A stretch of 64,000 nucleotides of DNA from Monocercomonoides exilis. Taxonomy: Eukaryota > Preaxostyla > Oxymonadida > Polymastigidae. Made by a program: the position numbers and the translations under genes. This document shows, in pieces, positions 1-10,782 of the stretch. The notes under the pieces are model-generated. The model ran no database searches and was not told the DNA's origin. It saw only the letters and a program-made list of their open reading frames with translations. The stretch spans positions 2,273,501-2,337,500 of the forward strand of contig LSRY02000002.1 of assembly GCA_001643675.2 (NCBI GenBank), given 5' to 3'. Positions within the stretch are counted from its first letter, which is position 1. Every line of letters starts with the position of its first letter.

Positions 1-3000
1 TATGGATCTTTGTGCTTCCAACCTTCAATTGAAGGAGCTGATTTAATTGAGTGCAAATGCTTGAATGGGAACGCTTTGAGACATGGAGGAGCAATATCAT
101 TCTCACCTCGATTATCCACATCATTTTTTGTTACGAATTGCTTGTTTAAAGGAAATAATGGAGGCCCAGAATGCGGAACTGCTTATTGTTGGGGAAGCAA
201 TTATACTTCGGAAATTTTTTGGATATTTTGTTTTTTGGAAGACAATTATGCACTTGATAGCAAAAATGGGATTAAGTATTATGGATCTTATATGGGTAAT
301 GTTCAACAGAGTGATTTTGTTGAAACATATTCGTTTAATATTCAAGGTTCTGTTCTTTTTATTGAAAGAAAAGTCTTTGGGGATAAAAGCGAATGGATTC
401 CATCTCCAACTCAGTACAATGAAACTTTTATTTCTGCAGAATATGGAAATGATGAGTTTGAAATGTGTGGGCATGCATCCAGAGAGTGCAAGACTCTTGG
501 ACACGCATTTGAGAAGTTAGGCGATGCATTTCGCAAGTCACCAATCTTCGTGAAGCGTGGAGAATATGTGGAAAAAGTTTTAAATGTGGGAACAAAAAGG
601 ATAAGAATTATTGGAGAGCCGCAATCAAACACTGTAATAAAAATGAATAGCGCTGCATCGGGGAATGATCTGTTTATTGTGGATGGAGGTTTGTTGGATA
701 TAACTTCTTTCACACTTATTCCGCAAGCAAGTGCATCTTCAATTTCATCAACAGTTTTTTTTGTGATAAAGGGTTATTGTTCTGTGGACCAATGCATTTT
801 TACTAATCCCCAAACAATTAATGGAGTATTGAATCTGTTTTCAAGTGTGGTGAAAGTTATTGATGGAAAAATGATTTTGAGTGAATGTATTTTGAAAGAC
901 ATGGAATTTGATGGCTCACCTTGTTTGTCATTTTCGAATACAGCTGATTTTCTTTTTAACTCTTCTTGTTTTCTGAATATCATCAGAAGAAATGGAAATG
1001 GAGGAATAGTGGAAACTGAACTTCAATCTTCGCAAAATCTTTTATTGAACAACATTTCATTTATGGAGTGCCAACTGCTGAATGGAAATGGAGGTGGAGT
1101 GTGTGTGACTTTGAATTCTGACTGCATTTTGAAGATTGGAAGTTTAACTGAAGTGTCGCTTGCTTCGTGTTCAGTTCCGACAGATGCATCATTGAAAGGG
1201 AAAGGAGGAGGATTATTTCTGAAACTGAATCCTGGAAGCGAGAATTTTGAATTAAATAAACTTGTTTTGGGAAATGGCAATAAAGCATGGAAGGGGAAAA
1301 GCATATTCCTGGATGCCGAAAGCTTGAGTGCAGTTGCAGATTATTCACACTTTGTGTCGTGCATTTCGTTGGATAGAAGCAAAGAAGAAGAGATCATGGG
1401 ATTTAACGGTGATCATGAAGGATATGCTGTTCCATTGTTATTCTATTTTCAAAAGTCGTTTGCAGGTCCGGCGTTTGTGGGAGGAACAAACAATTTGGAC
1501 TTCGACCAGTGCGGATATAGTGGCTATCCATGTTCAACACTAGAAAAAGCTGTACAGCTGAGATTCGAAGGATCCCCAAGGGAGATTGTTGTGAACGAAG
1601 GATTTGAGTGGAAGGAAGTGGTCGAAATGAAGAGTTATGAATGGAGGGTGAGAACCATGGTGAAGGGACGAAACGTGAAAGTTTTGCCTGCAAGAGATGC
1701 AACTGAAAGAGGAATGGTTATTGTTAGCAAAAGGTCCAGTATAACAAATATTTCTTTTGCCCTTTGTTCAGCTTTATCAGAAACTTCTCACACTTTCATT
1801 GTGTGTTTATCCAATGAATTGGAAATTGTTGATTGCTCGGTAACTCCACTGTCCAACAGCGCAAATTTTTCACTTGGATACTCATTTATTGTTGGAATTG
1901 GAGGAAGAATAAAGATCCACTCATTTATGCAAAATGGATTGTCTGTTTCTGATCAAACAGCACTTTTCAAAATAGAGGAGTCATGTTCACTGGAGTGTGT
2001 ATGGTGCACTTTTGGTGGAATAAAAAGAAAAAATGGGAATGGAGGGTTTCTCGAGATGAGAGGAGGTGGAGCAACAGGAGGAGGAGGAGGAAGAAGGATG
2101 TTATTGATTGACGGATGCGAATTTGGGGACTGTTGTGTTGAAGAAGAAGGATGTTGTGGAGGAGGGATATATGTTGAGCTGATGGCAGAGGATAGCTTTG
2201 TTGTGAATGGATCAAGCATTTTTGAAGGATGCAAAACATCCACTTCAGTAACAAATGGAGGGAAAGGAGGAGGAATGATAATATTGTTGAATGATATCAC
2301 AGGAACATTTTTGATTGGCGATGCTGTGAAATTCTCCAAAGAAAACCCAAATGATGCAATTTGTGGGAAGGATATATTTGTTCAATGTGGAGATGGGATT
2401 TTGCTGAAGGATAAAATTTCTTCAAGCAGTTTCGGTTTCTTTGAAGATTCGGGAGCGCAGCTCGAAGTGTTGTCACATAGCGGAAGTGAAAAAGGAGAAG
2501 AAGAGTTGATAATTCCTCTTGCTGTGTATTTGTGTGCACTTCCATCACCAGTAATTGTTGATGGAAGCTCAGGTGTTGATCATAGTCACTGTGGTTTTTC
2601 CTATTTTCCATGTTATTCGATGGATTATTGTGCAAAAGAGCGATTAACAAGAAATATTAATCAAATGAAATTCACTGCTTCCTCCACGTTGTGTGGTGAG
2701 GTGACTTTTTCAGATTTTTCAGTCATTGTCAACTCAACTTCGGACGATGTTTCTGTTGCCATTCGTGATGAAGGATCGTGCATTTTGAGCAGTCTAATTG
2801 AATGCTCCATTGATGTTTCAATTTCAAAACTGGGATTCAAACTCCCATATTTAATGCAGGAATCACACATCTCATTTATTTCGTCAACTGTCAAATTGGA
2901 ATTGTCAAATTGTTCATTTTCTTTTCCAACAATTTCTTCAGACACATCAATCAACTTTTGTGTTATTGAGGTGAAAGAAGGAGATGCAGATTTGAGTGAA

Positions 3001-6000
3001 ATAACAATTTGTGAGGATATCACTTTTGATGCGTCATCATTCATTGTTGTTGAAAGTGCTCACGAGTGCACAATTGGAAATGGCTCGTTCAGTGGAATGA
3101 AACAAGAAAATGGGAATGGTGGCTGCATCAAGATAAAACGCTGTTTGGGGAGTCAAGCATCCATTTGTGTGAATAATTGTTCAATATCTTCGTCATGCAT
3201 TAAAGGTAATGGGTTGAGAGGAGGAGGAATAAAGGTCTCTCTGATGTCACATTCTGTTCTTTCTGTGGAAAAATCAAACTTTTCTGCCTGTGCCGTTCCA
3301 GTTTCTGAAGCTGATGAAAATGGGAAAGGATTAGGAGGCGGAGTGTTCATTGAAGTTGACGATAATGAAAGTTCAATGGAATTGCGTGACGTCCAGTTTG
3401 AATTCTGTTCTGCATGGAAGGGAAATAATGTGTTCATTATTGGAAACACTCTTTCGGAGATTGTTACGAGCAACTCATTTATCTTTGATCAAAGTGGAAT
3501 GGAGGAGAATGATTTGATGGGATTTGAACGCTCAACAACAAAAGAAGAACTTTTTATTCCGCTGGAATTGTATTTCCGAGAGTTTGGAAAAGAAGGATTT
3601 GTTGGCGGAGAAATGGATGAAGGATATGATCATTCTGGGTGTGGATTTGCAGATTATCCGTGCCAGACAATTCATTTTCTTCTTTCGCTTCGATATTCAG
3701 AAAACTCCATGTGTGCAAATATCAAGCTGCTTCCTTCATTTGTGTTTACTGATGCCCTGATTCTTGAATCACAAGAAATGATTTTCAAAGTGGAAATTAA
3801 CGGAACAAATATTTTCGTTAACGAAGAAGGAACAACGGTTGGAGGTGGGTTGATTGAAACCCGTGAAAAGATCACATTTGAAGGAATTGAATTTATTGTT
3901 CCTTTTTTCTTTTCAAATGTTCAGAGAAAAAGTCTATTTTTATGTGCTAATGGTATTTTGACTCTTATTGACAGTTCACTAAAGGCCGCATCTGGTTCAC
4001 TGGCATATAGTTTTGTAATTATTCAAGGAGGGAAAATAGTGATGCAGAATGTCCAAATATCACTGATTGATTTCGGAGATGTTGCAGTTGTGGAATTAAG
4101 TGGAACTGGAGTTTATGGTGTTTTTGATGGAGTTGAAATGGAAAACATTCGAAAAGATGGAACAGAAGGACTGATCAGAATAAGTGATGGTGCTTCTTTG
4201 GAAGTTTTTAATTCGAAGGCAGCTGGGCCACAGCAGTTCAGCAATCATGGAGTGATAGAAATAGATGCACTGTCTTCGTTATCAGTGAGCAGCACAAATT
4301 TCAGTCTTTTGACACGAAACGCAGGAAGCGGAGCTGCAGTTTGTGGAACAATTGGAAGAGGGAAAAAGATAGAGGTGCGCGAATGCAATATTTCTTCAAT
4401 CTCATGTCTGGCCTCAGAAGCAAGAGGTGGAAGTGTCCTAGCATCCTTGAATGAAGGAGGGGCACTGATATTTGAGAACAACACCGTGCAAATGTGCAAA
4501 GTGAACAAAACAGACGGATTAGGGGGAGGGTTGCACTTGACATTTGCTTCCGCTGAAGTGGAATATTCAATGAGAGGGAATACTTTTAAAGACAACGATG
4601 GATATCTGGGGTATGATGTTTATCTTGTGTGTCCAACACCTCGTCTTGCAGTTGACAAAAACAAATGGGTTGGATCAGTTGAGGAAGGGCAGGACAACAA
4701 GACGCTTTGGGCGATTGATCCTGAGTTTCCATTGGGAAATGACACGATGATGAAGTATCTTTTTGGACAACCGGACAGTATTATCTATGTGAACACAGAG
4801 CGAGGACTGAAAGAAGGATGTGGTGCAGAAGATTTGCCGTGCATTGAACTGTCTTATGGATTTGGAAAAATGGTTGGAGAGAAAAATTCACTGGTAGTGA
4901 TTTCATTGTGTGAGCTGAAAGGCGAAATCAATAGAGAAATGGAGCCAATGACAATTTCAGGAAGTGGTGAAAATGGAAGCGATGTGATTGTGAACAAGGA
5001 AGGGCATCTGGTGATGACTGTTGGGACAAGATTAAGCAGAATTTCAATTGATCGAATCAAGTTTTTACTTCCTGAAGAATCTTTGTATGATGAGCTGATG
5101 AAAATAGGAGTTGGAACAGTGTACTTTGTCTCATGTGTATTTGGTGGAAGTGCTGATTCAAGCACTCAAACAAGCATGATGATTGTTAATGGATGTGATG
5201 GATTTGTTCAGTTTGATAATGCAACAGTTCAAAACACAAAGTTTGTGAATAGAAAAGGAGTTGCGTCGATGAAGCGTGGATCTCTTGCTCTTATTGAAGT
5301 GAAGATTAAGAATGTTTCAGCAACAGGAAATATTGTGAAATGCAACGAAGTTATGAGGATGGAAATAAAAAGCAATTGCAGTTTTGAGAATTGTTCTTCA
5401 CAAGATGATGGAGGAGCTCTGAAATGCAGCCTGAGTGAAGGAGGAGAAATGATAATTGCTGACGCAACTATACTGAAATGCTCGACAAAGAAAAATGATG
5501 GAAAAGGAGGAGGGATATTCATGAGTGTTGTGAATGAGTCAACATCAGATTACATACTGCGGAACTTGACATTCGCTTTGAATGAGGCAAGCGAAGGAAA
5601 AGATGTGTTTTTGAACAGTTATGATCTCAATTTAACTGTGACAAACAACAGATTTGTGACGAATCTTGTTGATGAAACAGGAGCAGTGATTGTGAATATG
5701 AAAGGAATTGATGCAGTGAGATTTAATGAGGGAATTGATTTGTTGTTGTTTCTCATTAAAAGAGAATCAAATTCGGTTGAAATTTCGGAAGATGGATTTG
5801 ATATCCTTGGATGTGGCGAGCACGAACATCCGTGCAACACATTCTGGAGGGGGTTCGAAAATGTGAAAGCAGAATCGCCCAAAAAGAAAATAGAGGTGAG
5901 CGGATTGTGTGTGATCAATGATTCTTATGATTTGTCTCGTTTTTCAGTCAAGTCTGCTGAAGAAGAAAAGCCAACAATCTTGATATTTGAAAGTGGTGTC

Positions 6001-9000
6001 GATGGAAGTTCTGGTGATGCAATTCTTGTGAATAAAGAATCATTAAATGTTGAATGGATTTCATTTGACTTTTCAATCTCCTTTTCGTCAAAAAAGTCTG
6101 ATATAATTTTGACGGAAGGAGAAAGCTCTATTCTGAGAATATGGAACTGTTCTTTCAAAAATACAGAAAGAATAAAATTGGTTCAGACAGTTGTCCATTC
6201 AAGTGGTGGATATGTCGAAGTGAAGGATGTTAAGGTGAATAATTTCGAATCTGCAATTGCCCCATTTCACTTTTCATCTTCTTGTGAAATTGCAAAGTGC
6301 ACATTTGAAGATTTGAGTTCAGAAGAGGAGGAAGCAAAGGGAGGTGTTATACGAATAGAATTGAAGAACGAAGAGGCGTGCATTGTTAAAGATGTTCAAA
6401 CAAGGAAGTGCGAATGCTCAAAGGAAAACGGAAAGGGAGGGTGGATGTTTATGGATTGTTCTTTATCATCCGTTGAACATCCATTTTTGTTCAATAATGT
6501 GAGTTTTTTGGTGAATAATGCAACGTTTGGAAAGAACATGTTTATCGAATCATTCAACTTGAATACAACTGTGACTTTGGAGACATTTTTATTTGCAATG
6601 GATGAATTGAAAGACGATGGCAATTTGCTTGTGGGAAGCGATGACGTGTTTGAGAAAGCGGATCTATTTAGGTTTCTGGTGGAATATCTAAATGAGAGCA
6701 TCTACGTATCATCAAAAGGGCATGATGTGATGAGATGCGGTTCGATTGAAGATCCATGCATGACAATGTGGAAGGGATTAAAGCATATAATAACAGAGGG
6801 TGACAGAAGAGAAAAGAAGATAGTTGTGATTAATCGAGTGCTTTTTCAGGACAGTTATGATTTATCTGGGTTTGCTCTTGAATCATCAGAAATCGATGAA
6901 ACGGAAGGAGGTGACAAAGAAGATTCAAAATCAATCGTTGATGTGACAAATAATGCAGGAGAAAGAAGCTTAGTGACTGTGAGAAACAAACAAAGTTTCA
7001 GGATGAAACAGATAACTTTATCCATCGCAGAAGGATTTGAGAACGATGAAAAATGTGTGATTATGAATGAAGATGGATCTCTGAGAATTGAGGATTGTGT
7101 TTTTGAGACAAAAGGAACAGTTGAAAATTGCGGAGACTATTCATTTGTTATTGTTAAACAAGGAGAGCTTGTGGCAAACAAGCTTGAGCTGCATCAAGGA
7201 AATGTGAAACGATCGATTATTCAACTTTGCACCGGATGTGGTTGTAGTGTTGATGCGTTTGTGGTTGAATGGACAACAATATCTGATGGTTGTGTAATTT
7301 GTGTGATTGACAGAAATTTGTCAAACAGCGCAAAGAATACCTTAATTCAAATAAATGGTTCCTCTTTCAGTTCCTTATCAACAAATGGCCCGAACCCATG
7401 TGTTGTCGAAAGCAATTCTTTTTGTTGTGTCGAAGCAAGTTTGAACGAAACGCGAATGGAGATGAGCAAAGCGAGCAATTGTCAGAAGGGAGGAGTCGTT
7501 TTCATGAGATTGCATTCTCGAGGGAAGCTGACAATGAAGCAATGTGAGGTTGTCCAGTGTGGATGCGATTTTGAGGAAGGTCGAGGAGGAGGAGCGTATA
7601 TTGCAACTGAGGAAAGTGGAGAGATGGATTTCCTGTTTCAGAGCACTATATTTAAAGGGAATAATGCAAAGATAGGAAATGATATATTTGTTGAATGTGT
7701 TTCGATATTTGACCAGATTAATGAAACACAGTTTCGGATGGATCTTCGAGAAGAATCATTTAACAGGAAAAATGCGATTTGGGGAATTGACATGGTTGCA
7801 GACTCACCAGTTGATTTGATGTTTTATATTACTGTTCACCAAGCGGATACGATCATTGTTTCTTCAGCAAGCGGAAAAGGAGGAAGCAACGAGCGACAGT
7901 GCGGATCGAGAGATCTTCCATGTCTTTCGCTGGATTATGGGTTATCTCACTTGACATGCGATTTGGATAGCAGAATTCTTGTTGATACTGAAGGGCTAAT
8001 TGCGAATGAAATGGAGTTGAGAGAAGTGACAGTGTCGAGCAAGAGTGGAAATGGATGTGAGGTGAAATTTGTTAGTGACATTGAGAAGACTGAAGAAAGC
8101 CTGATTCAAGTGTTTGGAAATGTTCAAGTATCCAGAGTAAAGTTTTTATTTGACACTGATTTCAGTTCTATTCATCGTTGTTTGTTTTCGATGGAAGGTG
8201 AGCAGTTGATTTTTATTTCTTGTGCATTTTCGGTGAAAACAGCAGACAGAAGCAACGGTGGAATTCTGCCATTTGAATTGATTCAAGTGAAAGAAGGATG
8301 TCTGACAATTTCTGAAATGGAGATCAAGAATATGTCTTTTGAATCAAATGCAATATTGCGGATTTGTGAGAATTCAAAAGAAGTGAAATTAGAGAAATTG
8401 ATGATCAGTGATATCTTGTTGAATTCAGGATGTGTTATACTGAAGGAATCAGCAAATATATTGAAAAATGAATTGGAGCCAACAAATGGATTGCAACTTA
8501 TGCTATCCAATTTTTCAAATATCACAAGCGTGATAGAATGTCCAAAATGCATTGAAATTTGCGCGTCAAATCAACTGATGTCAATTAAAAATTGCAGTTT
8601 TGTGAGATGTGCTTCAAAATCTGAGATTGGAAAAATAATGAGAGGAGAAAGGTGCACAAACATAAGTTTGGAATCTTGTTTGTTTGATGGAGAAACGAGC
8701 GAAGCCGAAATGGAGATTAATACCATGGATGCTTCAGAAATCTGCAAATGGAATAGCTCTGTAATCGATCTTATGAATTCAAATTCGTTGATGAAAGATA
8801 ATATGATGGCCAATGCATCTCTTGGTGCATTGACGATAAGAGGAGGAAATTGTATTATTGAAAAAGGAGAGTTCAATAATAACAACCCCAGAATTGAACT
8901 TTTCCCATCAGCAAGAAGAAATATTCTATGTGAAAAGGAAGGAAAGCTCAACATTGAAAGTCTGAAAGGAGGTGATGGGATGGAGAGAAACGCATCACTG

Positions 9001-10782
9001 TGGATATTGAATGATGGATGCGAACTTTCGGGAATAGTGTTGGAAAGAGCATCAGAGTTTTTCATCCCAACGCTTGAAGCAGTGGAGATGAAGGAAGTTG
9101 GGGACGCAATTGAACTGACATTCAGAGGAACGGTTCTTCTGCCGTGCGACCTGCAGTTCCAGATTGTGTCAAGGATGGGAGAAGTCAGCTCGATTGAGAA
9201 ACATGCATTTTCAGATGAAGACTTTGTTTCGGAGGTGGAAGTGCACGGAAGGATTGGATCATCGTTGATTAATTCAGTAGGGGATGAGGTTGAGGTCAGT
9301 GCACACATCTTGTTTGGAAATTCAAATTCCCCTTCAACAACTGAATCATTCATTTTGAAGAACAGAAGCGAGAGTGAACTGAAAGGGGATGAAAACTTTG
9401 TGGAAGGTGAAAACAAAGAAATGTCCATTTGGCTGATTGTTGTTGTTATATTAGCTGTGATGTTTCTAATTGTTCTTGTTGTTTCGATTGCATTGGCAGT
9501 TCGGTGGAGAAAACAAAAGAGAAGAACAAAAGAATTGGAAGTGATTGTGGAAGACACAGTGAGAAAGGATCCAAAGGTATTTGAGATGGTGACAATGGAG
9601 ATGTCACCTGAAGAGCAATGGAGGAGAGCAGAGAGGGAGGCTGAGAAGAAAAATGAAGAGAGAATAAAGAAGAGAGTGTATGACAAGACACTGGAACATT
9701 CAGAGTCATCAGAGCACCTTCTTTCCGAAAGCGGCTCCACTGAATACATTTTGGGGAGAGATTCAGGCAAGATCCCTCAATGGATGCTGGAGAAAGTGGA
9801 TGAGAAGGAAGAAGAAGAGACAAGAAAGAGAACGCCATCGCCATCCGTCTCATCCACTTCAACCACAGACACTTCAGATACGGAATCCACATTTGTTCGA
9901 ATGGAAGATGCGTGCCCGACCACTTCATCTATGTCGAATCTGGTGGATGCGATGGCCTGTTCATCTCCTCATGAGAAGCTGATTGTGGATCTGAGGGATT
10001 CGCTGTTCATGATGCTTCATGGGAGGAACGAGAAGAAGCTGATGGCGATCGGAACTTTGGAGGAGCGGGTGATGACTGGTGCTCAGATCCTGTTCTGGGT
10101 GGCCAATCTTGCTCTCCACTCCTTTGATGAAATGGAAAATCCTCTCCAATCACTGGCAAATCTGAGCCCTCACATTATTCTCTTCTCAGAACACATGGTT
10201 ATCTGCGTTGCCCTCCACTCGGACTGCTCTTCAGACTCCGACACTTCCTCCATTTCGTCAACATCCACCGTTGTCACATCTTCCTCTGATGTTTCTGTGA
10301 AGAGCGAGAGATTCACAAACTCACCTCCACCTTCATCTGCCTTTGAGGATGATGATGATCTCAGGAAGGAGTGCTTGCGGTGGAAAGCTCCGGAACTGAT
10401 GAACGGGGAAAAGCAGCATGCGACGAAGAAGACTGCAGTGTTCTCGATTGGGATGATGCTGTGGGAATGTCTGACGCTGCAGATCCCGTTTGGGGAGTAC
10501 GAGGCAGTGGTGGCGGGGCAGAAGATTGTGAATGGGGAGAGGCCAGCGATAGGTGCAGAGCTTCTGGGGTGCTTCAACGATGCGGTTGCTGGGTGCCTGT
10601 CACCTGGGTGGCAGAGCAGGCCAACGCTTGTCGATCTGAAGCGAGAGTTCATCCAGCGATTTCCAGCAGGGTCAGTGATGCTGACTGTGTCAGATGCGAT
10701 CGATGTTGCAGGGGGTGCAGGAAGAGGCAACTGCAGCAGGATTGTGACAAGCGACAGTGGCAGCGAGAGTTGGTTCAGCTGA
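1..10782 (+). CDS. Giant beta-helix repeat, single-pass membrane protein with cytoplasmic pseudokinase (5' partial)
   Basis: The frame is open from base 1, so the true start lies upstream; about 3,593 residues are visible, ending in TGA. The ectodomain is beta-strand/Asn/Ser-rich and built from eight repeats of roughly 300-400 residues. Each repeat carries a CG-x(3-5)-PC-x-(T/S)-(L/M) signature, and most carry NGNGG and GKGGG turns, as expected of right-handed parallel beta-helices. N-glycosylation sequons are frequent. A hydrophobic segment (WLIVVVILAVMFLIVLVVSI, about 9427-9490) is followed by basic residues, which places about 425 residues in the cytoplasm. That tail ends in a kinase-like C-lobe: KAPEL (about 10384), FSIGMMLWE (about 10441) and SRPTLVDLKREF (about 10615). 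The HRD loop is degenerate (NLSPHIIL, about 10160) and no DFG or N-lobe Lys motif is visible, so it is probably a pseudokinase. Likely a surface receptor or adhesin; ligand unknown. No introns seen in 10.7 kb. Confidence 0.8.
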   Translation, partial: YGSLCFQPSIEGADLIECKCLNGNALRHGGAISFSPRLSTSFFVTNCLFKGNNGGPECGTAYCWGSNYTSEIFWIFCFLEDNYALDSKNGIKYYGSYMGNVQQSDFVETYSFNIQGSVLFIERKVFGDKSEWIPSPTQYNETFISAEYGNDEFEMCGHASRECKTLGHAFEKLGDAFRKSPIFVKRGEYVEKVLNVGTKRIRIIGEPQSNTVIKMNSAASGNDLFIVDGGLLDITSFTLIPQASASSISSTVFFVIKGYCSVDQCIFTNPQTINGVLNLFSSVVKVIDGKMILSECILKDMEFDGSPCLSFSNTADFLFNSSCFLNIIRRNGNGGIVETELQSSQNLLLNNISFMECQLLNGNGGGVCVTLNSDCILKIGSLTEVSLASCSVPTDASLKGKGGGLFLKLNPGSENFELNKLVLGNGNKAWKGKSIFLDAESLSAVADYSHFVSCISLDRSKEEEIMGFNGDHEGYAVPLLFYFQKSFAGPAFVGGTNNLDFDQCGYSGYPCSTLEKAVQLRFEGSPREIVVNEGFEWKEVVEMKSYEWRVRTMVKGRNVKVLPARDATERGMVIVSKRSSITNISFALCSALSETSHTFIVCLSNELEIVDCSVTPLSNSANFSLGYSFIVGIGGRIKIHSFMQNGLSVSDQTALFKIEESCSLECVWCTFGGIKRKNGNGGFLEMRGGGATGGGGGRRMLLIDGCEFGDCCVEEEGCCGGGIYVELMAEDSFVVNGSSIFEGCKTSTSVTNGGKGGGMIILLNDITGTFLIGDAVKFSKENPNDAICGKDIFVQCGDGILLKDKISSSSFGFFEDSGAQLEVLSHSGSEKGEEELIIPLAVYLCALPSPVIVDGSSGVDHSHCGFSYFPCYSMDYCAKERLTRNINQMKFTASSTLCGEVTFSDFSVIVNSTSDDVSVAIRDEGSCILSSLIECSIDVSISKLGFKLPYLMQESHISFISSTVKLELSNCSFSFPTISSDTSINFCVIEVKEGDADLSEITICEDITFDASSFIVVESAHECTIGNGSFSGMKQENGNGGCIKIKRCLGSQASICVNNCSISSSCIKGNGLRGGGIKVSLMSHSVLSVEKSNFSACAVPVSEADENGKGLGGGVFIEVDDNESSMELRDVQFEFCSAWKGNNVFIIGNTLSEIVTSNSFIFDQSGMEENDLMGFERSTTKEELFIPLELYFREFGKEGFVGGEMDEGYDHSGCGFADYPCQTIHFLLSLRYSENSMCANIKLLPSFVFTDALILESQEMIFKVEINGTNIFVNEEGTTVGGGLIETREKITFEGIEFIVPFFFSNVQRKSLFLCANGILTLIDSSLKAASGSLAYSFVIIQGGKIVMQNVQISLIDFGDVAVVELSGTGVYGVFDGVEMENIRKDGTEGLIRISDGASLEVFNSKAAGPQQFSNHGVIEIDALSSLSVSSTNFSLLTRNAGSGAAVCGTIGRGKKIEVRECNISSISCLASEARGGSVLASLNEGGALIFENNTVQMCKVNKTDGLGGGLHLTFASAEVEYSMRGNTFKDNDGYLGYDVYLVCPTPRLAVDKNKWVGSVEEGQDNKTLWAIDPEFPLGNDTMMKYLFGQPDSIIYVNTERGLKEGCGAEDLPCIELSYGFGKMVGEKNSLVVISLCELKGEINREMEPMTISGSGENGSDVIVNKEGHLVMTVGTRLSRISIDRIKFLLPEESLYDELMKIGVGTVYFVSCVFGGSADSSTQTSMMIVNGCDGFVQFDNATVQNTKFVNRKGVASMKRGSLALIEVKIKNVSATGNIVKCNEVMRMEIKSNCSFENCSSQDDGGALKCSLSEGGEMIIADATILKCSTKKNDGKGGGIFMSVVNESTSDYILRNLTFALNEASEGKDVFLNSYDLNLTVTNNRFVTNLVDETGAVIVNMKGIDAVRFNEGIDLLLFLIKRESNSVEISEDGFDILGCGEHEHPCNTFWRGFENVKAESPKKKIEVSGLCVINDSYDLSRFSVKSAEEEKPTILIFESGVDGSSGDAILVNKESLNVEWISFDFSISFSSKKSDIILTEGESSILRIWNCSFKNTERIKLVQTVVHSSGGYVEVKDVKVNNFESAIAPFHFSSSCEIAKCTFEDLSSEEEEAKGGVIRIELKNEEACIVKDVQTRKCECSKENGKGGWMFMDCSLSSVEHPFLFNNVSFLVNNATFGKNMFIESFNLNTTVTLETFLFAMDELKDDGNLLVGSDDVFEKADLFRFLVEYLNESIYVSSKGHDVMRCGSIEDPCMTMWKGLKHIITEGDRREKKIVVINRVLFQDSYDLSGFALESSEIDETEGGDKEDSKSIVDVTNNAGERSLVTVRNKQSFRMKQITLSIAEGFENDEKCVIMNEDGSLRIEDCVFETKGTVENCGDYSFVIVKQGELVANKLELHQGNVKRSIIQLCTGCGCSVDAFVVEWTTISDGCVICVIDRNLSNSAKNTLIQINGSSFSSLSTNGPNPCVVESNSFCCVEASLNETRMEMSKASNCQKGGVVFMRLHSRGKLTMKQCEVVQCGCDFEEGRGGGAYIATEESGEMDFLFQSTIFKGNNAKIGNDIFVECVSIFDQINETQFRMDLREESFNRKNAIWGIDMVADSPVDLMFYITVHQADTIIVSSASGKGGSNERQCGSRDLPCLSLDYGLSHLTCDLDSRILVDTEGLIANEMELREVTVSSKSGNGCEVKFVSDIEKTEESLIQVFGNVQVSRVKFLFDTDFSSIHRCLFSMEGEQLIFISCAFSVKTADRSNGGILPFELIQVKEGCLTISEMEIKNMSFESNAILRICENSKEVKLEKLMISDILLNSGCVILKESANILKNELEPTNGLQLMLSNFSNITSVIECPKCIEICASNQLMSIKNCSFVRCASKSEIGKIMRGERCTNISLESCLFDGETSEAEMEINTMDASEICKWNSSVIDLMNSNSLMKDNMMANASLGALTIRGGNCIIEKGEFNNNNPRIELFPSARRNILCEKEGKLNIESLKGGDGMERNASLWILNDGCELSGIVLERASEFFIPTLEAVEMKEVGDAIELTFRGTVLLPCDLQFQIVSRMGEVSSIEKHAFSDEDFVSEVEVHGRIGSSLINSVGDEVEVSAHILFGNSNSPSTTESFILKNRSESELKGDENFVEGENKEMSIWLIVVVILAVMFLIVLVVSIALAVRWRKQKRRTKELEVIVEDTVRKDPKVFEMVTMEMSPEEQWRRAEREAEKKNEERIKKRVYDKTLEHSESSEHLLSESGSTEYILGRDSGKIPQWMLEKVDEKEEEETRKRTPSPSVSSTSTTDTSDTESTFVRMEDACPTTSSMSNLVDAMACSSPHEKLIVDLRDSLFMMLHGRNEKKLMAIGTLEERVMTGAQILFWVANLALHSFDEMENPLQSLANLSPHIILFSEHMVICVALHSDCSSDSDTSSISSTSTVVTSSSDVSVKSERFTNSPPPSSAFEDDDDLRKECLRWKAPELMNGEKQHATKKTAVFSIGMMLWECLTLQIPFGEYEAVVAGQKIVNGERPAIGAELLGCFNDAVAGCLSPGWQSRPTLVDLKREFIQRFPAGSVMLTVSDAIDVAGGAGRGNCSRIVTSDSGSESWFS
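437..7960 (+). repeat. Eight protein-level repeat modules of the left giant protein
   Basis: Cys signatures mark the modules at about 437-520, 1480-1560, 2560-2640, 3610-3690, 4790-4860, 5785-5860, 6705-6790 and 7860-7960. Examples are CGYSGYPCSTL, CGFADYPCQTI and CGSRDLPCLSL. Spacing is about 0.9-1.2 kb. Most modules then show an internal NGNGG or DGGGA-like turn, a GKGGG/GLGGG turn, and a 'GxDVFL'-type segment before the next signature. The repeats are diverged at nucleotide level, so they are old protein modules rather than recent tandem duplications. Confidence 0.75.

Noticed and set aside
8571-9770. 399-codon open frame on the minus strand inside the left giant protein
   Set aside because: It is Ser/Phe/Ile-rich and is the antisense shadow of the Glu/Asn/Lys-rich coding strand; no family resemblance.
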